A program made the translations under genes and the position numbers. From Stutzerimonas decontaminans (GTDB taxonomy: Bacteria; Pseudomonadota; Gammaproteobacteria; Pseudomonadales; Pseudomonadaceae): 64,000 nt of DNA. The notes under the pieces were generated by a model. It had not been told where the DNA came from and made no database searches. It saw only the letters and a program-made list of their open reading frames with translations. The stretch spans positions 744,001 to 808,000 of the forward strand of contig NZ_CP007509.1 of NCBI RefSeq assembly GCF_000661915.1. Direction: 5' to 3'. Below, piece after piece: positions 60,938-64,000 of the stretch (its first letter is position 1; each line of letters begins with the position of its first letter).

Positions 60938-62278
60938 TCAGGTCAGGAAGTACAGTCCGCCCGCGATCACCACGCCGGAGAACACCAGGCTGAGCAGGCA
61001 ATAGCCCATGATGTCCCGGGCGCCGAGCCCGGCGATGCCCAGCAGCGGCAGGGCCCAGAACGGCTGGATCATGTTGGTCCAGGCATCGCCCCAGGCGATG
61101 GCCATTGCAGTCACCTCTGGCGCTACGCCCAAAGCCGCACCTGCCGGCAGCATGATCGGGCCTTGCACCGCCCATTGTCCGCCGCCGGAGGGCACGAAGA
61201 CGTTGACCAGTCCGGCGCTTAGGAAGGCCAACACCGGGAAGCTCTCGGCCGACGACCAGGCGATAAAGGTGTCGGTGACCTGACGGCCGAGCGACACGCC
61301 AGCGGCATTGGCGCCGACCATCATGCCCATGATCCCGGCGTAGAAGGGGAACTGCACGACGATGCCGGCGATGCCGCGAATGCTTTCCTCGATGGCGCGC
61401 ATGTAGCGCTCCGGCGTGCCATGCATCAGCAGGCCGGCGAAGAGGAAGATCGAGATCACGATGTTCAGGCTCAGTGCCAGACCGTTATTGCTGAAGTGCT
61501 GGTAGAAGAACAGCACCGCCAGGGCAACCATGATCAGGCCGAGGATGCGGCTGTCGTCCAGGCGCTGGGTGGCGGTTTCCCGCGGGATGTCGCTCGGCTG
61601 GGGTTCCTCCAGCAGCGCCGGGTCGACCACTTTCGGCGTCTTCGGCTGCATGGCCCAGTTCAGCAGCGGCAGGCCGACCACCAGCACGGCGATGATGATC
61701 AGGTTGTAGGAGGCGAACAGCGTCTGGCCGACGCCGATGGCCTCGGTCAGTGCGCCACCGGTCATCTTTTCCAGATCGGCGCCGCCGCTGGCCAGCGACA
61801 GCGGAATTGAGCCGGAAAAGCCGCCGTGCCAGATCAGGAAGCCTGAGTAGGCCGAGGCCACCAGCAGCGGATAGTCAACGCCGCGCACCTGGCGCGCCAG
61901 CGCGCGGGCGAACACCGCGCCGATCACCAGGCCAAAGCCCCAGTTGATCCAGGAGCCGGCCAGCGCCACCAGTGTGACCAGCACGATGGCCTGGCCCGGG
62001 GACTGCGGGATGCGGGCCATGCGGTCGAGCAGGCGATTGATTGCCGGGGCCCGTGCCAGGGCATGGCCGGTGACCAGGATCAGCGACATCTGCATGGTGA
62101 AGGCCAGCAGGTTCCAGAAGCCGTTGCCCCAGTGCTGCGCCATCGCCGGCAGGCCCTGACCGGTGCTGAGCATGGCGGCGATCAGCACGATCAGCGTGAG
62201 CAGGATGGCGAAGACAAAGGGCGAGGGGAGGAAGCGTTGCACCAGATAGACGCTGGCGGCAGTTATTCTGTTGAGCAC
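60938..62278 (-). CDS. Short-chain fatty acid transporter AtoE family
   Basis: A 446-residue polytopic permease with AtoE motifs (WNLLAFTMQMSLILVTGHALA; FVPSGGGQWAVQGPIM). It would import acetoacetate or short-chain fatty acids, consistent with bdhA nearby. It starts with GTG 62278 preceded by GGGAG; no alternative ATG is better placed. Confidence 0.88.
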   Translation of the reverse strand: MLNRITAASVYLVQRFLPSPFVFAILLTLIVLIAAMLSTGQGLPAMAQHWGNGFWNLLAFTMQMSLILVTGHALARAPAINRLLDRMARIPQSPGQAIVLVTLVALAGSWINWGFGLVIGAVFARALARQVRGVDYPLLVASAYSGFLIWHGGFSGSIPLSLASGGADLEKMTGGALTEAIGVGQTLFASYNLIIIAVLVVGLPLLNWAMQPKTPKVVDPALLEEPQPSDIPRETATQRLDDSRILGLIMVALAVLFFYQHFSNNGLALSLNIVISIFLFAGLLMHGTPERYMRAIEESIRGIAGIVVQFPFYAGIMGMMVGANAAGVSLGRQVTDTFIAWSSAESFPVLAFLSAGLVNVFVPSGGGQWAVQGPIMLPAGAALGVAPEVTAMAIAWGDAWTNMIQPFWALPLLGIAGLGARDIMGYCLLSLVFSGVVIAGGLYFLT

Positions 62279-62390
62279 GATGGGGTTCTCCCTTGTTGTC
62301 GTTATGTGCGCCGCGCGGGTGCGGTGCTTCGCTTATGAGTGCGTCCGGGCCCGGCTGTTCCCGCTGTGCTTCGCTTGAGGAGGTTGGTCG

Positions 62391-62807
62391 ATGCGTGTTG
62401 CGCTTTTGCTGTCACTGCTGGTGGTTGCGAGCACCGTTCAGGCGGCCGGGCCTCTGCTACTGCGTCTGGGTGAGCATGAAGTGCACGCCGAATATGCGCA
62501 GACCCCGCCCGAGCGTGAACGTGGCCTGATGGGCCGCAGCGAACTGGCCGCCGACAGCGGCATGCTGTTCCGCTTCGACGAGGTGCGCCGGCACTGCCTG
62601 TGGATGAAGAACACGCCGCTGCCGCTGTCGGCGGCGTTCCTTGACGAGGACGGGGTGATCGTCGATGTGATCGACCTGGAGCCGCTGAGCACCGAGATCC
62701 GCTGCTCGCAGGCGCCGGCGCGCTATGCGCTGGAGGTCAACCAGGGCTGGTTCGAGGCGCAGGGTATCCGCGCGGGGGATCGGGTGACGGGGTTGCCCGG
62801 GGCCTAG
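62391..62807 (+). CDS. DUF192 exported protein
   Basis: A 138-residue periplasmic protein with a signal peptide ending VQA and the DUF192 core (RGLMGRSELAADSGMLF, LWMKNTPLPLSAAFLDEDG, ALEVNQGWFEAQGI). Function unknown. GAGGAGG precedes the ATG. It converges on the chemoreceptor gene. Confidence 0.9.
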   Translation: MRVALLLSLLVVASTVQAAGPLLLRLGEHEVHAEYAQTPPERERGLMGRSELAADSGMLFRFDEVRRHCLWMKNTPLPLSAAFLDEDGVIVDVIDLEPLSTEIRCSQAPARYALEVNQGWFEAQGIRAGDRVTGLPGA

Positions 62808-62813
62808 CGGCTG

Positions 62814-62839
62814 ACCCCGGATCAGTCATCCTCCGGGGT
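62814..62839. terminator. Hairpin between converging DUF192 and chemoreceptor genes
   Basis: ACCCCGGA and TCCGGGGT pair around ten bases. No U tract is present on either strand, so function as a bidirectional terminator is tentative. Confidence 0.4.
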
Positions 62840-62851
62840 GCGCCTCTGGCC

Positions 62852-64000
62852 TTAGTATCGGAATTGCCCGACCAGCGTCTGCAAGCCCGCCGCCAGATGA
62901 GCGAGCTGGCTGCTGGCCTGGGCGGTCTGGCCGGCGGACTCGGTCACGCGATCGGCCACCTGGTTGATGTTCACCACGTTCTGGCTGATTTCGTCGGCCA
63001 CCGCACTCTGCTGCTCGGCCGCGCTGGCGATCTGGGTGTTCATGTCGCTGATGCTGGTGACCGCGCTGGTGATGCTGGTCAGCGATGCGCCGGCCTGCTG
63101 GGCCTGGCGCACGCTGGCATCCACCTGGGCACGACCCTGGTGCATCACCGCGGCGGAGTTCCGCGCACCAGTCTGCAGCTGCTCGATCACCTGCTGGATC
63201 TCCAGAGTCGATTGCTGGGTGCGCGAGGCGAGCGTGCGAACCTCATCCGCCACCACGGCGAAGCCGCGACCTTGTTCGCCAGCCCGGGCCGCTTCGATGG
63301 CCGCGTTCAGGGCCAGCAGGTTGGTCTGTTCGGCGACACCGCGGATCACATCCAGCACGGCGCTGATGCTCTGGCTGTCTGCTTCCAGGCGCTGGATGGC
63401 AGCGGCGGTGCGTTCGACCTCGGTCGAGACGTTCTCGATCGAGCTGACCGTCTGCTGCACGATCTGCTGACCCTGCAGGGCCTGCTGGTCGGCCGCCTGG
63501 GCTGACTCCGCGGCCTGTGCGGCATTGCGCGCGACGTCCTGCACGGTGGCGGTCATTTCATTCATCGCCGTGGCTACCAGTTCGATCTCGTGGCGCTGCT
63601 GTGCGACGTCGCGGTTGAACTCTTCGGTAATCGCCGACATTTCCTCGGCTGCGGCGGCGACCTGAGTGGTAGAGCCGGCCACTTCGCTGACCAGTCGGCG
63701 GACCTTCTCGGCGAACTGGTTGAAGGCACCGGCCAGCTCGGCCACCTCGTTGCGCCCGCGTTCGTCCAGGCGGCGGGTGAGGTCGCCTTCGCCGGCTGCG
63801 ATGTCGCGCATGGCCTCGACCGCGACGCGGATCGGGCTGACGATGCCGCGGGCCACCAGGGCGGCTACGAGCAGGCCGATGGCGAGGGCGATGCCAGCGA
63901 CGATCAGGGCGGTATTACGCATCGCTGTGAGCGCGTCCGCGTAGCGGGTGCGATCCATGGCAACCTCTAGCACGCCCAGGGGCTTGCCGGAGAAGTCCTG
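62852..64000 (-). CDS. Methyl-accepting chemotaxis protein (5' end outside window)
   Basis: A partial receptor; the reading frame stays open to the window edge (encoding [16 protein letters not shown] upstream of residue 1 of the visible ORF), so the sensor domain is cut off. Present are a second membrane helix ([21 protein letters not shown]), a HAMP domain, and the signalling domain with tip [20 protein letters not shown]. The ligand cannot be predicted from what is visible. Confidence 0.92.
   Translation of the reverse strand, partial: QDFSGKPLGVLEVAMDRTRYADALTAMRNTALIVAGIALAIGLLVAALVARGIVSPIRVAVEAMRDIAAGEGDLTRRLDERGRNEVAELAGAFNQFAEKVRRLVSEVAGSTTQVAAAAEEMSAITEEFNRDVAQQRHEIELVATAMNEMTATVQDVARNAAQAAESAQAADQQALQGQQIVQQTVSSIENVSTEVERTAAAIQRLEADSQSISAVLDVIRGVAEQTNLLALNAAIEAARAGEQGRGFAVVADEVRTLASRTQQSTLEIQQVIEQLQTGARNSAAVMHQGRAQVDASVRQAQQAGASLTSITSAVTSISDMNTQIASAAEQQSAVADEISQNVVNINQVADRVTESAGQTAQASSQLAHLAAGLQTLVGQFRY

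Overview
The window is GC-rich chromosomal DNA from a denitrifying pseudomonad, most likely the Pseudomonas (Stutzerimonas) stutzeri group. The evidence is one contiguous nos-nir-nor supercluster in the order known from P. stutzeri, a DnrD-type regulator, and a phhRABC locus. No rRNA, tRNA, CRISPR array, integrase or transposase gene was seen. Most recognisable genes are full length. The final gene, a chemoreceptor, runs off the right edge.

Layout. (1) 1-4.5 kb: phenylalanine/tyrosine catabolism, with phhA-phhB-phhC on the minus strand and the divergent regulator phhR. (2) 4.5-16 kb: housekeeping and accessory genes. These are a repeat-bearing gap, a very large CheB-CheR-PAS hybrid histidine kinase, sdaA, a thioredoxin-reductase-like flavoprotein, two tandem TRAP solute-binding proteins without membrane subunits, a DUF488 protein and two small envelope proteins. 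(3) 16-17.3 kb: acyl-CoA dehydrogenase. (4) 17.5-28 kb: nitrous oxide reduction, nosR-nosZ-nosD-nosF-nosY-nosL-tatE, then nnrS and an SDR gene. (5) 28-33 kb: accessory genes inside the cluster, namely a zinc-binding (CZB) soluble chemoreceptor, an orphan cbb3 oxidase subunit CcoN, an HPP-CBS membrane protein and a LysR regulator. (6) 33-44.3 kb: nitrite reduction, with minus-strand nirQ-norE-norF and nirJ-nirE-nirN and plus-strand nirS-nirM-nirC-nirF-nirD-nirL-nirG-nirH. (7) 44.5-52.8 kb: NO reduction and NO response, norC-norB-norD, a small zinc-ribbon protein, dnrD, the dnrN operon and divergent norR. (8) 53-55.7 kb: ubiU-ubiV-ubiT for oxygen-independent ubiquinone synthesis. (9) 55.8-64 kb: a PRPP-synthetase homologue with an archaeal-type AMP phosphorylase homologue, bdhA, a GntP permease, an AtoE transporter, a DUF192 protein and the partial chemoreceptor.

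How it fits together. NirS reduces nitrite to NO with electrons from cytochrome c551. NirE, NirDLGH, NirJ, NirF and NirN build heme d1. NorCB reduces NO to N2O with NorD/NirQ as activation factors, and NosZ reduces N2O to N2 with NosDFYL/NosR as maturation and electron supply. UbiUVT keeps the quinone pool supplied without oxygen. TTGAT-N4-ATCAA (FNR/DNR) dyads stand before nosR, nnrS, nirQ, nirS, norC, the zinc-ribbon gene, dnrD and ubiU, and a variant stands before nirJ. The dnrN operon instead carries a near-perfect sigma-54 promoter and three GT-N7-AC NorR-type motifs. Two NO-response circuits therefore meet in about 2 kb.

Points most worth following up are the P. aeruginosa-type NirS without nirTB, the HPP-CBS protein as a candidate nitrite transporter, the CZB chemoreceptor and orphan CcoN inside the cluster, the archaeal-type nucleotide salvage pair, the tandem orphan DctP proteins, and a cluster of GGAC dyads beside a sigma-54-like promoter at the hydroxybutyrate genes.
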